NCBI GenBank assembly: GCA_913057175.1
Contig: CAJXNP010000015.1
Location: forward strand, 146,121-210,120
Length of the DNA stretch: 64,000 nucleotides
Source of the DNA: an uncultured Cytophagales bacterium
GTDB lineage: Bacteria; Bacteroidota; Bacteroidia; Cytophagales; Cyclobacteriaceae
Reading direction: 5' to 3'
Positions within the stretch are counted from its first letter, which is position 1, and each line of letters opens with the position of its first letter. The notes under the pieces were generated by a model. That model made no database searches. It saw only the letters and a program-made list of their open reading frames with translations, and had not been told where the DNA came from. The position numbers and the translations under genes are program-made. Below, one piece after another: positions 44,410 through 53,341 of this stretch.

Positions 44410-46095
44410 ATGATGAAGCAAGATTTCCCATGGTTCAAAAGCTACCCCGAGGGCGTTGCACATGAAATTAATCCAGATCAATTCCAGTCACTTCTAGATT
44501 TATTTGAAGAATCAGTTGACAAGTATGATGAATTGATTGCCTATGAAAACATGGGTAAAGAAATGACTTTCAGGGAGTTGGATAAGCTCACAAGGGATTT
44601 CGCAGCCTTTTTGCAGAGCAAGATAAAACTTAAAAAAGGTGATAGAATCGCCATCCAAATGCCGAACCTCTTACAAGCGCCGATAGCTCTATTTGGGGCG
44701 CTTCGTGCCGGATTAATTGTGGTCAATACCAATCCACTTTACACGGCCCGTGAGATGCAGCATCAATATCAGGATACAGAAGCCAAGGCAATTGTCATCC
44801 TGGCTAATTTTGCTCATAACCTTGAAAAGATACAATCCTCTACTTCCATTGAAACCATTATCATTACTGAAATTGGAGATATGCTGGGAGGATTGAAGGG
44901 ACCTATTGTCAATCTCGTTGTAAAATATGTCAAGAAAATGGTCCCCTCTTACAAGCTTCCCAAAGCAATTCCCTTTAACACGGTGTTAAAGGAAGGCGCT
45001 TCCCTGCAGTATACCCGACCAAATTTAAAACCCGATGACATTGCATTTCTTCAATACACAGGGGGGACGACAGGGGTATCCAAAGGAGCCATGCTGACAC
45101 ACAGGAATATCAATGCCAATATGCTCCAGATCTCAGAGTGGATGAAGCCAAAATTGCGCGTTAAACAGGAAACAATGGTAACAGCTCTGCCTATTTACCA
45201 CATTTTTGCATTGACGGTTAACGTTCTTGCCATGCTCCACATCGGAGCTAAAAGCTTACTCATTACAAATCCAAGAGATCTGCCTGCATTCATCAAAGAA
45301 CTAAAGAAAAAACCATTTACAGTCATGACCGGTGTGAATACATTATTTAATGCGCTGCTCAATCACCCGGATTTCAAAACGATCGATTTTTCGCATCTTA
45401 AGTTAGCAGTAGGTGGTGGCATGGCTGTTCAGGACGCTGTTGCAAAAAAATGGAGGGAAGTAACAGGTGCCATACTGGTTGAAGGATACGGACTGACCGA
45501 AACTTCACCCCTTCTTAGCTGCAATCCCATTGATGGAACGGAACAAATCGGCACAATCGGCTTGCCTTCTCCCAGCACTGAAATGATCATTTTGGATGAA
45601 GAGGGAAATGAAATGCCTGCCGGGGAACCGGGAGAGATCTGTGCGAAAGGCCCACAGGTAATGCCGGGGTACTGGAACCGTCCTGAGGAAACGAAAGAAG
45701 TTTTCATCAACGGATATTTTAAAACAGGTGACATTGGGATTATCAACGAACATGGCTTTTTCAAGATAGTGGACAGAAAAAAAGAAATGATCAATGTGTC
45801 CGGCTTTAATGTCTACCCCAATGAAATTGAAAATGTAATAGCATCCCATCCTAAAGTAAATGAAGTCGGAGCAATTGGCATTCCTGACGAAAGATCAACA
45901 GAAGTAGTAAAGGTTTTTGTTGTAAAGAATGAAGATTCACTAACTAAGGAAGAGCTGATACAGTTTTGCCGGGATAACTTAACCGCCTATAAGGTTCCAA
46001 AAGCGGTGGAATTCAGAAAGGAATTACCCAAATCCAATGTTGGCAAGATCCTACGACGTGTTCTCAAAGAAGAGGAAATGGCTAAAAATGCATAA
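44410..46095 (+). CDS. fadD: Long-chain acyl-CoA ligase
   Basis: This protein of about 561 residues activates fatty acids with ATP and CoA. Motifs: the AMP-binding P-loop YTGGTTGVSKGAML (about 218-231), EGYGLTETSPLLSC, GEICAKGPQVMPGYWNRPEE, GYFKTGDIGII and the C-terminal lysine in NVGKILRRVLKEE. Length and motifs match FadD-type synthetases (about 560 residues). I take ATG 44410 as the start; the TTG three bases earlier is unnecessary. It is monocistronic here, followed by a 120-bp gap before nadA. Assignment of the class is firm, chain-length preference is not known. Confidence 0.93.
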   Translation: MMKQDFPWFKSYPEGVAHEINPDQFQSLLDLFEESVDKYDELIAYENMGKEMTFRELDKLTRDFAAFLQSKIKLKKGDRIAIQMPNLLQAPIALFGALRAGLIVVNTNPLYTAREMQHQYQDTEAKAIVILANFAHNLEKIQSSTSIETIIITEIGDMLGGLKGPIVNLVVKYVKKMVPSYKLPKAIPFNTVLKEGASLQYTRPNLKPDDIAFLQYTGGTTGVSKGAMLTHRNINANMLQISEWMKPKLRVKQETMVTALPIYHIFALTVNVLAMLHIGAKSLLITNPRDLPAFIKELKKKPFTVMTGVNTLFNALLNHPDFKTIDFSHLKLAVGGGMAVQDAVAKKWREVTGAILVEGYGLTETSPLLSCNPIDGTEQIGTIGLPSPSTEMIILDEEGNEMPAGEPGEICAKGPQVMPGYWNRPEETKEVFINGYFKTGDIGIINEHGFFKIVDRKKEMINVSGFNVYPNEIENVIASHPKVNEVGAIGIPDERSTEVVKVFVVKNEDSLTKEELIQFCRDNLTAYKVPKAVEFRKELPKSNVGKILRRVLKEEEMAKNA

Positions 46096-46215
46096 TCCCA
46101 AATCAAAATCCGAACCTTAAATCAATAAGAGAGTTTTATTAGTATGGAATTGTTCTAAATAGATTGAAATTCATAATAATAAAATTTAGTAATATTGCGT
46201 CAAAATATTCATCCT

Positions 46216-47211
46216 ATGGAAACTTCAGAAGTATTGGAGCGAGTTGGTTATCTTGATCTTCCCATTGATACATCCCTTAACATTGAGGAGGAAATTAAAC
46301 GGATAAAGAAGGAAAAAAAGGCTATTATTCTCGGCCACTACTACATTCGACCAGAACTTCAGGATATTTCGGATTTTATTGGTGACAGCCTGGGACTGGC
46401 ACAAAAAGCCGAAAAAACAGATGCAGAGATCATCGTTTTTCTCGGGGTTCATTTCATGGCGGAAACAGCGAAAATCCTCAACCCAGATAAAAAAGTGCTC
46501 ATTCCGGATCTAAAAGCAGGATGTTCACTGGCAGAGTCCGCTCCTGCTGATAAATTTGCTGCGTTCAAGGCAAAATACCCTGATCATAAAGTCATTTCCT
46601 ATATCAACTGTACTGCAGAAATTAAAGCTTTGTCAGATGTCATTTGTACCAGCTCCAATGCCAAAGCCATTGTGGAAAGCTTTCCTACAGAACAGAAATT
46701 AATCTTTGCGCCTGACAAAAACCTTGGAAACTACCTTAACAGTTTGACCGGAAGAGATATGGTACTGTACGATGGTGCCTGCATGGTTCATGAGCAATAT
46801 TCGCTGGAAAAAATCCTGAAAATAAAGGAAGAATACCCAGACGCAGAGTTTATTGCTCACCCGGAATGTGAAAAACCTGTGCTGTTGGTAGCAGATTACA
46901 TCGGTTCGACCACCGCCTTATTGAAATATACCAGTGAGAGTAAGTCCGAAAAATTTATCGTTGCGACTGAAAGTGGCATCCTTCATCAAATGAAAAAGAA
47001 CGATCCAGGCAAGACCTACATTCCTGCACCATCAGTTGACTCAACCTGTGGATGCAATGACTGTTCATTTATGAAACTGAACACACTCGAAAAACTATAT
47101 CTGTGCCTGGAACACGAGCTTCCTGAAATCATCCTGTCGGATGAGCTAATTGAAAAATCTAAAAAACCGATCTTAAGAATGTTAGAAATTTCCAGGAAAT
47201 TAAACCTCTGA
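46216..47211 (+). CDS. nadA: Quinolinate synthase
   Basis: This protein of about 331 residues forms quinolinate from iminoaspartate and dihydroxyacetone phosphate in de novo NAD synthesis. The [4Fe-4S] cysteines are visible in the family segments: LKAGCSLAESAP, YDGACMVHEQ and VDSTCGCNDCSFMKLN. KAIILGHYYIRPELQDISDF is the conserved N-terminal segment and HPECEKPVLLVADYIGST the later one. I chose ATG 46216; an upstream TTG would add seven residues. A weak -7-like sequence (TAATATTG, about 46190) lies 20 bp before. nadB follows at 4 bp, so the two are coupled. Confidence 0.95.
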   Translation: METSEVLERVGYLDLPIDTSLNIEEEIKRIKKEKKAIILGHYYIRPELQDISDFIGDSLGLAQKAEKTDAEIIVFLGVHFMAETAKILNPDKKVLIPDLKAGCSLAESAPADKFAAFKAKYPDHKVISYINCTAEIKALSDVICTSSNAKAIVESFPTEQKLIFAPDKNLGNYLNSLTGRDMVLYDGACMVHEQYSLEKILKIKEEYPDAEFIAHPECEKPVLLVADYIGSTTALLKYTSESKSEKFIVATESGILHQMKKNDPGKTYIPAPSVDSTCGCNDCSFMKLNTLEKLYLCLEHELPEIILSDELIEKSKKPILRMLEISRKLNL

Positions 47212-47215
47212 ATAA

Positions 47216-48814
47216 TTGGGCGAGCTAATAAGGTCTGATTTTTTAGTCATTGGCGGGGGAATTGCCGGATTAAATTTTGCACTTCACGTTGCCGACCATG
47301 GAAAGGTCAACATTGTCACAAAAAGTGGCCTGACCGAAAGCAACACATTTTACGCACAGGGTGGTGTTGCTGCTGTAACGACCGAGGAAGACTCCCTTAA
47401 CAATCATATTGAAGACACACTTGTTGCCGGCGCCGGTTTATGTCATCAGGATGCGGTTGAAATACTTGTAAATGAAGGTCCTCAACGTGTAAAGGAAATC
47501 ATTGACTGGGGAGTTGCCTTTACAAAAAAAAATGGGTCAAAAAGTGAATATGACCTTGCCAGGGAAGGAGGTCATTCCCATCACCGGATCCTTCACGCTG
47601 CTGATATGACCGGAGCTGAAATTCAAAAAACGCTTAGCACCAAGGCCTTGAAGCATCCCAATATTACGGTGCATGAAAACTGCATTGCCGTTGATCTCAT
47701 TACCGAGCACCATGTATTGAATAACCTGCAGGCAGCATTCAACATTTGTTTTGGCGCTTATGTGTTAAAGGAAGATGAAGAAAAAGTCTATTCGTTTCAG
47801 GCCAAATATACCATGCTGGCAACCGGTGGTGCATCAAAAGTTTTCCTGCATAGCACCAACCCTGATATCGCAACCGGTGACGGGGTCGCGATGGCTTCCC
47901 GTGCGGGAGTACGTATAGCCAACATGGAGTTCGTTCAATTCCATCCAACTTCATTGTATAATCCTGGTGGAAAATCATTTTTAATCAGCGAAGCGCTGAG
48001 AGGCCACGGTGGTCATTTGAAAAACGGCAGTGGACAGAGATTCATGCCTTATTACGATAAAAGAGAAGAATTAGCTCCCAGAGATATTGTTGCACGGGCG
48101 ATCGATTCGGAAATGAAGAAAAAAAGAGAAGAATGTGTATTCCTAGATATGACGCATTTGGATAAAGAAGATGTAAAAACCCGCTTTCCGAATATTTACA
48201 ACTATTGTCTGAAAGAGACAGGACTTGATATTACTGAAAAACCTATCCCGGTTGTACCGGCAGCTCACTACATTTGCGGAGGCATCATCACCTCATTAAC
48301 AGGTCAGACATCCATGCAAAACCTGTTTGCAAGCGGTGAAGTTGCCCATACCGGAGTGCATGGAGCCAATCGACTCGCTAGTAATAGCTTGCTGGAGGGA
48401 CTGGTATTTAGCCACCGAGCTGCAATGAAGGTACTCAGAAAAAGAACGCGGGAGTTTCACAATGTATTCATTCCCGAATGGGATGAGTCGGGCATCATCG
48501 ATAAGTATGAATGGTTCCTTCTGAAACACAACCTTCAGGAGATCCAGAACATCATGTGGGACTATGTAGGGATCGTTCGATCAAAAAAGCAACTTTTAAG
48601 AGCTGAAAGAAGAACTTATGTGATTTTTGAAGAAGTGGAAGAATACTACAAGAGATCCAAGTTGACCACTGAGCTGATCCAGTTGCGAAACATGGCAACC
48701 GTTGCCTTTTTAATCATTAAGTCTGCTCTTCGAAGAAATGAAAGTCGCGGACTCCACTACATGCAGGATTTTCCCGATTCAAATGACAAATTCCTGAAGG
48801 ATACGATTGTTTAA
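47216..48814 (+). CDS. nadB: L-aspartate oxidase
   Basis: This 532-residue FAD enzyme oxidises L-aspartate to iminoaspartate, the substrate of NadA. The FAD Rossmann motif is DFLVIGGGIAGLNFALH at the very N-terminus; the catalytic segments are FYAQGGVAAVTTEEDS, GGHSHHRILHAADMTG, MEFVQFHPTSLY, EALRGHGGHLKNG, PRDIVARAID and AAHYICGGIITSLTG; FAD binding is completed by ASGEVAHTGVHGANRLASNS. The start is TTG at 47216, four bases after nadA's stop: the Rossmann strand begins eight residues in, leaving no room for another start. The pair forms a nadAB operon. Confidence 0.95.
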   Translation: MGELIRSDFLVIGGGIAGLNFALHVADHGKVNIVTKSGLTESNTFYAQGGVAAVTTEEDSLNNHIEDTLVAGAGLCHQDAVEILVNEGPQRVKEIIDWGVAFTKKNGSKSEYDLAREGGHSHHRILHAADMTGAEIQKTLSTKALKHPNITVHENCIAVDLITEHHVLNNLQAAFNICFGAYVLKEDEEKVYSFQAKYTMLATGGASKVFLHSTNPDIATGDGVAMASRAGVRIANMEFVQFHPTSLYNPGGKSFLISEALRGHGGHLKNGSGQRFMPYYDKREELAPRDIVARAIDSEMKKKREECVFLDMTHLDKEDVKTRFPNIYNYCLKETGLDITEKPIPVVPAAHYICGGIITSLTGQTSMQNLFASGEVAHTGVHGANRLASNSLLEGLVFSHRAAMKVLRKRTREFHNVFIPEWDESGIIDKYEWFLLKHNLQEIQNIMWDYVGIVRSKKQLLRAERRTYVIFEEVEEYYKRSKLTTELIQLRNMATVAFLIIKSALRRNESRGLHYMQDFPDSNDKFLKDTIV

Positions 48815-48820
48815 GATGTT

Positions 48821-49378
48821 TTAGGATTTAGGAATTGTATGGGTAACATCTTCCATATTTTGACTGGAATCAGCTTGAAAATGATCTTCCATTGGCGACC
48901 GCATTAGCTTAATAAAAATCCTTTCTCCAAAATGACCCTTGATGACAGACCAGATATTATAAAAGAAAAGAGCACCAAATACGCAAATGGTATTCACCCA
49001 AATGTGGTATATATCCGCACCGGACCATAAATTTTTCAAAGCTTCTCCTACTCCACCATATTCATTTCTTGCCTCGATTGATTTCTCCAACACAAGAATT
49101 ACGAAGACTCCCATTAAGTAGAGAAATGTACGGACAAGGACTTCCAAAATGGCGGGTTTATTCTTTGTGAATGGTATTGGAATATATTCAAGGATTAAAA
49201 CAGCTTTAGCAACAATTAAAGCCCCAATAATCACAATGGAAACACCAACTATTTCGATATGATATTCGCGAAGCAATAAATTTTTAATAACCATTAATGA
49301 GCCAAACCACAGGAAAAAATATAACGAAGTCAGAAGCACGATCTTAACCTCTTCAATTAATTTTTGTTTAAAGCTCAT
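48821..49378 (-). CDS. Four-helix inner-membrane protein
   Basis: This 185-residue protein has four predicted transmembrane helices (IVLLTSLYFFLWFGSLMVI; IEIVGVSIVIIGALIVAKAV; VRTFLYLMGVFVILVLE; IWVNTICVFGALFFYNIWSV) and a soluble C-terminal tail with ERIFIKLMRSPMEDHFQ. It matches no family I can name, though conserved small membrane proteins of this layout occur in several phyla. It is convergent with nadB (6-bp gap between stop codons). The 155-bp gap to the next gene is AT-rich without features. Confidence 0.7.
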   Translation of the reverse strand: MSFKQKLIEEVKIVLLTSLYFFLWFGSLMVIKNLLLREYHIEIVGVSIVIIGALIVAKAVLILEYIPIPFTKNKPAILEVLVRTFLYLMGVFVILVLEKSIEARNEYGGVGEALKNLWSGADIYHIWVNTICVFGALFFYNIWSVIKGHFGERIFIKLMRSPMEDHFQADSSQNMEDVTHTIPKS

Positions 49379-49533
49379 TTCAGGAGTGTTGGTTTAGGTA
49401 TTCAATAATATTCTTTTGAATATAGCTATCAGAAGTTCGTTTAGCCAGTGAAATTTGAGATTGTTTTTAGTTCCAATGAGATCAATGTAATCTTCAAATT
49501 GAGAAACAATATATAAGGAAACACTAGAGCTAC

Positions 49534-51351
49534 CTATTTAAATAATTTTTTGGTGGCAGTTCTGCTTTTTATGAAATAGAAGGATGAAGATAATTTACTC
49601 ACATCAATTACAATCTTTGTGTCGGATAATATTCTTAGATTGACTTTTGAAGTTACATCCTGCCCAAGCATATCAAAAATCCTAACCTGCTCCATTTCAG
49701 AATGCGACCCGGAAATAAAAACGGTGTTTTGCGAAGGATTTGGATAAACAATGACAGCATCGTTACTGGTCAATTCGATCGTAGCACTTACTATACGGGA
49801 ATAGGTATATTGTCCATCGAAATCAGTTTGTTTCAATCGATAATAGGTGGTGCCAGTTATCGGAATCAAGTCTTTTGCCGAATAAGAAAGCACCTCAGAA
49901 GAATTGCCGGCCCCATCTACCGTCAGGACTTCTTCCCAATTTGTCCCATCAACAGTTCTTTCAATGGTAAAAAAGTCATTGTTTAACTCCTCTGAAGTCT
50001 CCCATTCCAGTTTCACGTACTTGTTATCAACAGGAGTGGCGTTAAAACTTATTAATTCTATGGGCAATGGGGTTTGGTTAACATTTGTTGTCCCAAGGGT
50101 AAACCTTCTATTATTTGCAATTGCTGTTACCCCAGAAAATTCAAAGATATTTCCACCCAAATCAGTAGCCCCGGTAATAGGTGTTTGATCCGAAAAATTT
50201 CCATCACCGTCTGTATCTATTAAAAGTGCGAGGTCACTTGCCGTGACAGATCCCAAATTGTTAAGATCAAATCTCATATCAATATTTCCAACATTCACTC
50301 CACCTCCGGCGGCATTTACTTCACTCACTCTCCAGACCCTGTCAAGCCTTGCTTCTACACTTGGAGGCACATCCGAAGTTTCAATCCCAAGTAAAACCCC
50401 ATTATCATGGCCCCACATTAAAAATTCATTATTATCTAAATCTGTAGGATTGAGAATTCTCACAATGCCAGTTCCCTGGGCGTCATTATGAATATTAGTG
50501 GCATTTACACGGCCGATACCTGCTACATCGTAATCATAATTACCATTACCAGGATTATCTTCATTGTAAATATCGTGTTCTGCCAGACTAACCCCATATC
50601 TTGCAGCGAGGTAATTTTCAACGATATATCTTTGGGCCTCATTAAGGGCAGATGAATAAAACAAAACTTCATAGATTGTTGCCTGAGAATATAGGGCATG
50701 AAATAGCCATCCTCCAATTTGAAGTCCTTCTACATTAGTGATCGTATTAGGCGTTGCACCGGGATTATTCGAGTTAGTCTGTTGTCCATTTACAAATATT
50801 TCTCTGAAACCAGTAGTTCCGGAAGTATATCTTGCACCGACCACCTTTGCCTGATTAACAGGCAGCCATCCGTCTGTGTCATCTATATCATTATTATAGA
50901 AATAAAATCTAACGTCTTCTGTATCCCTTACTAATAGCCCGAAAGAGTTATTATTACTTGATCTACCATAAAAAAAGACTACATCATCAATTGCGACATT
51001 CGGAGTAGATGCTACAACAAATAATGTTCTGGAAGCATTTCCTGTAGGAAGACCTGCATCGCTACCAACCAAATAGCCCGTATTGTTAAAAGTTACTCCG
51101 GGATCAGAATAGGTAGCAACATTAGCTGTATTTTCTGAAACATCAACGCCATTACCCGATTTATCCGCCCAATCAGTTACCGAAGCTCCCGAGGTGGGAT
51201 TGGTTCCATCTCCATTGATATCATAACTATCGAACCACAATTCAAGAATGCTTGACCCATCGGTGGTACCAACCCCGCCCGGACCATCCTGGCATAAGCC
51301 TCTAATCGTAAAAAGTATAAAAAGTAGAGGTAAAAACTTATCAATTTTCAT
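49534..51351 (-). CDS. Surface protein with LamG-like domain and T9SS signal
   Basis: This 605-residue protein has a signal peptide (FLPLLFILFTIRGLCQ) and a concanavalin-like (LamG) domain (about 30-245: LELWFDSYDINGDG, ASVTDWADKSGNGVDVSENT, REIFVNGQQTNSNNPGATPN, ALNEAQRYIVENYLAARYGV). A second domain follows with DVAGIGRVNATNIHND and LDRVWRVSEVNAAGGG (a DUF8202-like region), then an FN3-like segment, and finally a T9SS type A sorting domain (VYPNPSQNTVFISGSHSEME). It should be secreted by type IX and may bind carbohydrate or cell surface partners. No catalytic site seen. The 370 bp upstream (51352-51724) holds TTTACTGTTTAC-type low-complexity sequence. Confidence 0.85.
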   Translation of the reverse strand: MKIDKFLPLLFILFTIRGLCQDGPGGVGTTDGSSILELWFDSYDINGDGTNPTSGASVTDWADKSGNGVDVSENTANVATYSDPGVTFNNTGYLVGSDAGLPTGNASRTLFVVASTPNVAIDDVVFFYGRSSNNNSFGLLVRDTEDVRFYFYNNDIDDTDGWLPVNQAKVVGARYTSGTTGFREIFVNGQQTNSNNPGATPNTITNVEGLQIGGWLFHALYSQATIYEVLFYSSALNEAQRYIVENYLAARYGVSLAEHDIYNEDNPGNGNYDYDVAGIGRVNATNIHNDAQGTGIVRILNPTDLDNNEFLMWGHDNGVLLGIETSDVPPSVEARLDRVWRVSEVNAAGGGVNVGNIDMRFDLNNLGSVTASDLALLIDTDGDGNFSDQTPITGATDLGGNIFEFSGVTAIANNRRFTLGTTNVNQTPLPIELISFNATPVDNKYVKLEWETSEELNNDFFTIERTVDGTNWEEVLTVDGAGNSSEVLSYSAKDLIPITGTTYYRLKQTDFDGQYTYSRIVSATIELTSNDAVIVYPNPSQNTVFISGSHSEMEQVRIFDMLGQDVTSKVNLRILSDTKIVIDVSKLSSSFYFIKSRTATKKLFK

Positions 51352-51724
51352 TCACGGCTTGGAATAGAAAGTTTAAATATCTACTAATGAACAAAATAAA
51401 TGTATTATTGACAATTAATGGTGATGTATTTTTGAGCTCAATTCTGAATCCCGTTTACTAAGGCCAAATCAAATGATATGCTGTCTTTCTATCGAAATTG
51501 GGCTCCTACAATCAATTTAAACTAACACCCTTATTCCTGTTGATTACATCCTTGAGGCCAGACAGTAATTCAGCACAGGTATTCCGGTAATTATCTTATT
51601 TAATATGGGTGGAAGAAGATAAGAGCAGTTGCGGACTACCAGTTGCCAGTCGATCACAATTTTTACTGTTTACTTTTCACTTTTTACTTGCTCCTCACTC
51701 ATCCTACTCTGCTTTCTGCAACCT

Positions 51725-53341
51725 TTAAACACGCTCCACAGTTGGATTAATCCAATCCTTTGCTAAAGTACTTTCCTGTTTAGTGAATTTGTGAAGATAG
51801 ACTTCCCTGGATCTTTTCCAGATTTTCAAATCCAGGTTCAGAGGTGTTTTGGTACCTAACGAGTAATTATCAATCTTTTCCTTTTCACGTAATATCTCTT
51901 GTGAATCCGCCAGTTCTGCCAATGCTTCTACACTTGGCTCATCGAGTTTCAATTCATCAATCCAGCGGTACAAAGTCTTTATTATGGCCGAATCACCTTC
52001 ACCTCTCACAGCTTTTTTAAACTGATCGAAATAGTAAGCTTCTGAATGCAGATATGCTTCCTTTCTTTTCTTGTTTTGAAAAATAATCCAGCTGAAGCCC
52101 CTATACATCAGGTAAATGGCCAATAGCATGATGATTACTAACAAAGCAAACCTTTTCGGTGAAAGCCCCAAAATAGTAAACGGTTGATCACCCTTTTCTT
52201 CTTCTATCTGAGCCTGTTTTAGCTGTGCCTGAAGGGAATCGCGAACACTCGTCAACACTCCCAGGTCAGGGTTGGGTAATACATTGATTTTAACTTCTTT
52301 CAAGGTATGTTTATAAAGTCTTTTCTGATAGGAGTTATACCAGCTAAACACCATTTCGGGAATAACCACCTCTCCCTCCTTTTCAAACAGGTATCGCATA
52401 GACTCCGTTCGGATAGCGCTGATAGCTGTTTTGGATTTATGATTTTCCACATTGCTGCGGGTCGGGTACAAGCTTACCTGGGGAATGCTATCCCAAACGA
52501 TGGGTGGAATCAGCTCTGAGACGGTTCCGTAAGCTGTTCGGGTGATTTTTCTCTCCAATACATCACCAACCTTCACATTTTTCAGGTTGCCAGACCAACT
52601 TTCATCGAGGTAAAGATTGGAAGTAACCAGCCATTGATCTTTCTCAAAATTTGGTGGAACGGGTAAAACCCGGATCGGCTTTTCCTGTGTCTTCAACGTC
52701 CTTCTTACTCCTTTGTAATCCCCATCGGCAGGAGTTTCGACTTCTACATTTAAAGAAGGAAAGGTGATATCATCTTCACTAAAAGGAAACACATGATAAA
52801 TAAGCTGGACTCCGGGAAAAGTCTGACCATTTTGTATGACGGATGTGCTCACTGGACGGAAATAAACTGTAAAAGCGCCATTTACCTTAATATTTCCTAA
52901 ATCTACGCCACTGGTAAACCAGGTAGACGTATAGACACTAATGGTCACTTCTACCGGTTCCCCTACATATACACTCGATTTGTTCAGGCGCACATCGCTC
53001 CATAATTTCTGGCCAGCTGCTTTTTCGGAGGTCAGGAAAAACAAGAAAATAGCTACAAACAAAAGAATTGTACCAGTGATTTTTATTTTAGATCCGGGAG
53101 TCAGGTCAAACGCCTTTAAAAATTTTATCTTTTCAAAAGCAGCTTTTTTAATAGAACATACCCCACCGCCCCCAGCCTTAGCGGCTGGCAGGCTTTCAAA
53201 AAGGGAATATCTATATTTTTGAAATGATAAAATCTGGCAGTCTATACCATTGATTTGAAAATGCGTTTGCTCCGGCCCAGGCGGGTTTTTCCGAAAAATG
53301 TCCCACGTTCTAAACCATGATCTCTTACCAGCTATTTTCAT
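51725..53341 (-). CDS. batD: BatD (oxygen-tolerance protein)
   Basis: This 538-residue protein belongs to BatD (BatD domains about 120-320: VYVGEPVEVTISVYTSTWFT; GVQLIYHVFPFSEDDITFPS; IRVLPVPPNFEK), a periplasmic protein of the Bat operon with a C-terminal membrane helix (FALLVIIMLLAIYLMYRGF) and a cytoplasmic-side tail. It is encoded last in the operon and its first 17 bases overlap the batB/C gene. Oddly, the first 85 residues precede the signal-peptide-like helix (TILLFVAIFLFFLTSEKAAG) and contain SLPAAKAGGGGVCSIKKA, the translation of a palindromic DNA repeat (53161-53193). The N-terminus is therefore probably repeat-derived, or the true start is an internal non-ATG codon. Confidence 0.88.
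   Translation of the reverse strand: MKIAGKRSWFRTWDIFRKNPPGPEQTHFQINGIDCQILSFQKYRYSLFESLPAAKAGGGGVCSIKKAAFEKIKFLKAFDLTPGSKIKITGTILLFVAIFLFFLTSEKAAGQKLWSDVRLNKSSVYVGEPVEVTISVYTSTWFTSGVDLGNIKVNGAFTVYFRPVSTSVIQNGQTFPGVQLIYHVFPFSEDDITFPSLNVEVETPADGDYKGVRRTLKTQEKPIRVLPVPPNFEKDQWLVTSNLYLDESWSGNLKNVKVGDVLERKITRTAYGTVSELIPPIVWDSIPQVSLYPTRSNVENHKSKTAISAIRTESMRYLFEKEGEVVIPEMVFSWYNSYQKRLYKHTLKEVKINVLPNPDLGVLTSVRDSLQAQLKQAQIEEEKGDQPFTILGLSPKRFALLVIIMLLAIYLMYRGFSWIIFQNKKRKEAYLHSEAYYFDQFKKAVRGEGDSAIIKTLYRWIDELKLDEPSVEALAELADSQEILREKEKIDNYSLGTKTPLNLDLKIWKRSREVYLHKFTKQESTLAKDWINPTVERV
53161..53193. repeat. GC-rich palindromic repeat inside batD
   Basis: On the minus strand this reads CAGCCGCTAAGGCTG within a C/G-rich context ending GGGGGCGGTGGGG. 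The CCAGCC-GGCTGG arms (53172-53188) form a hairpin. The sequence type is a common Bacteroidota intergenic repeat, here in frame within the 5' end of batD and encoding PAAKAGGGG. Confidence 0.65.
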
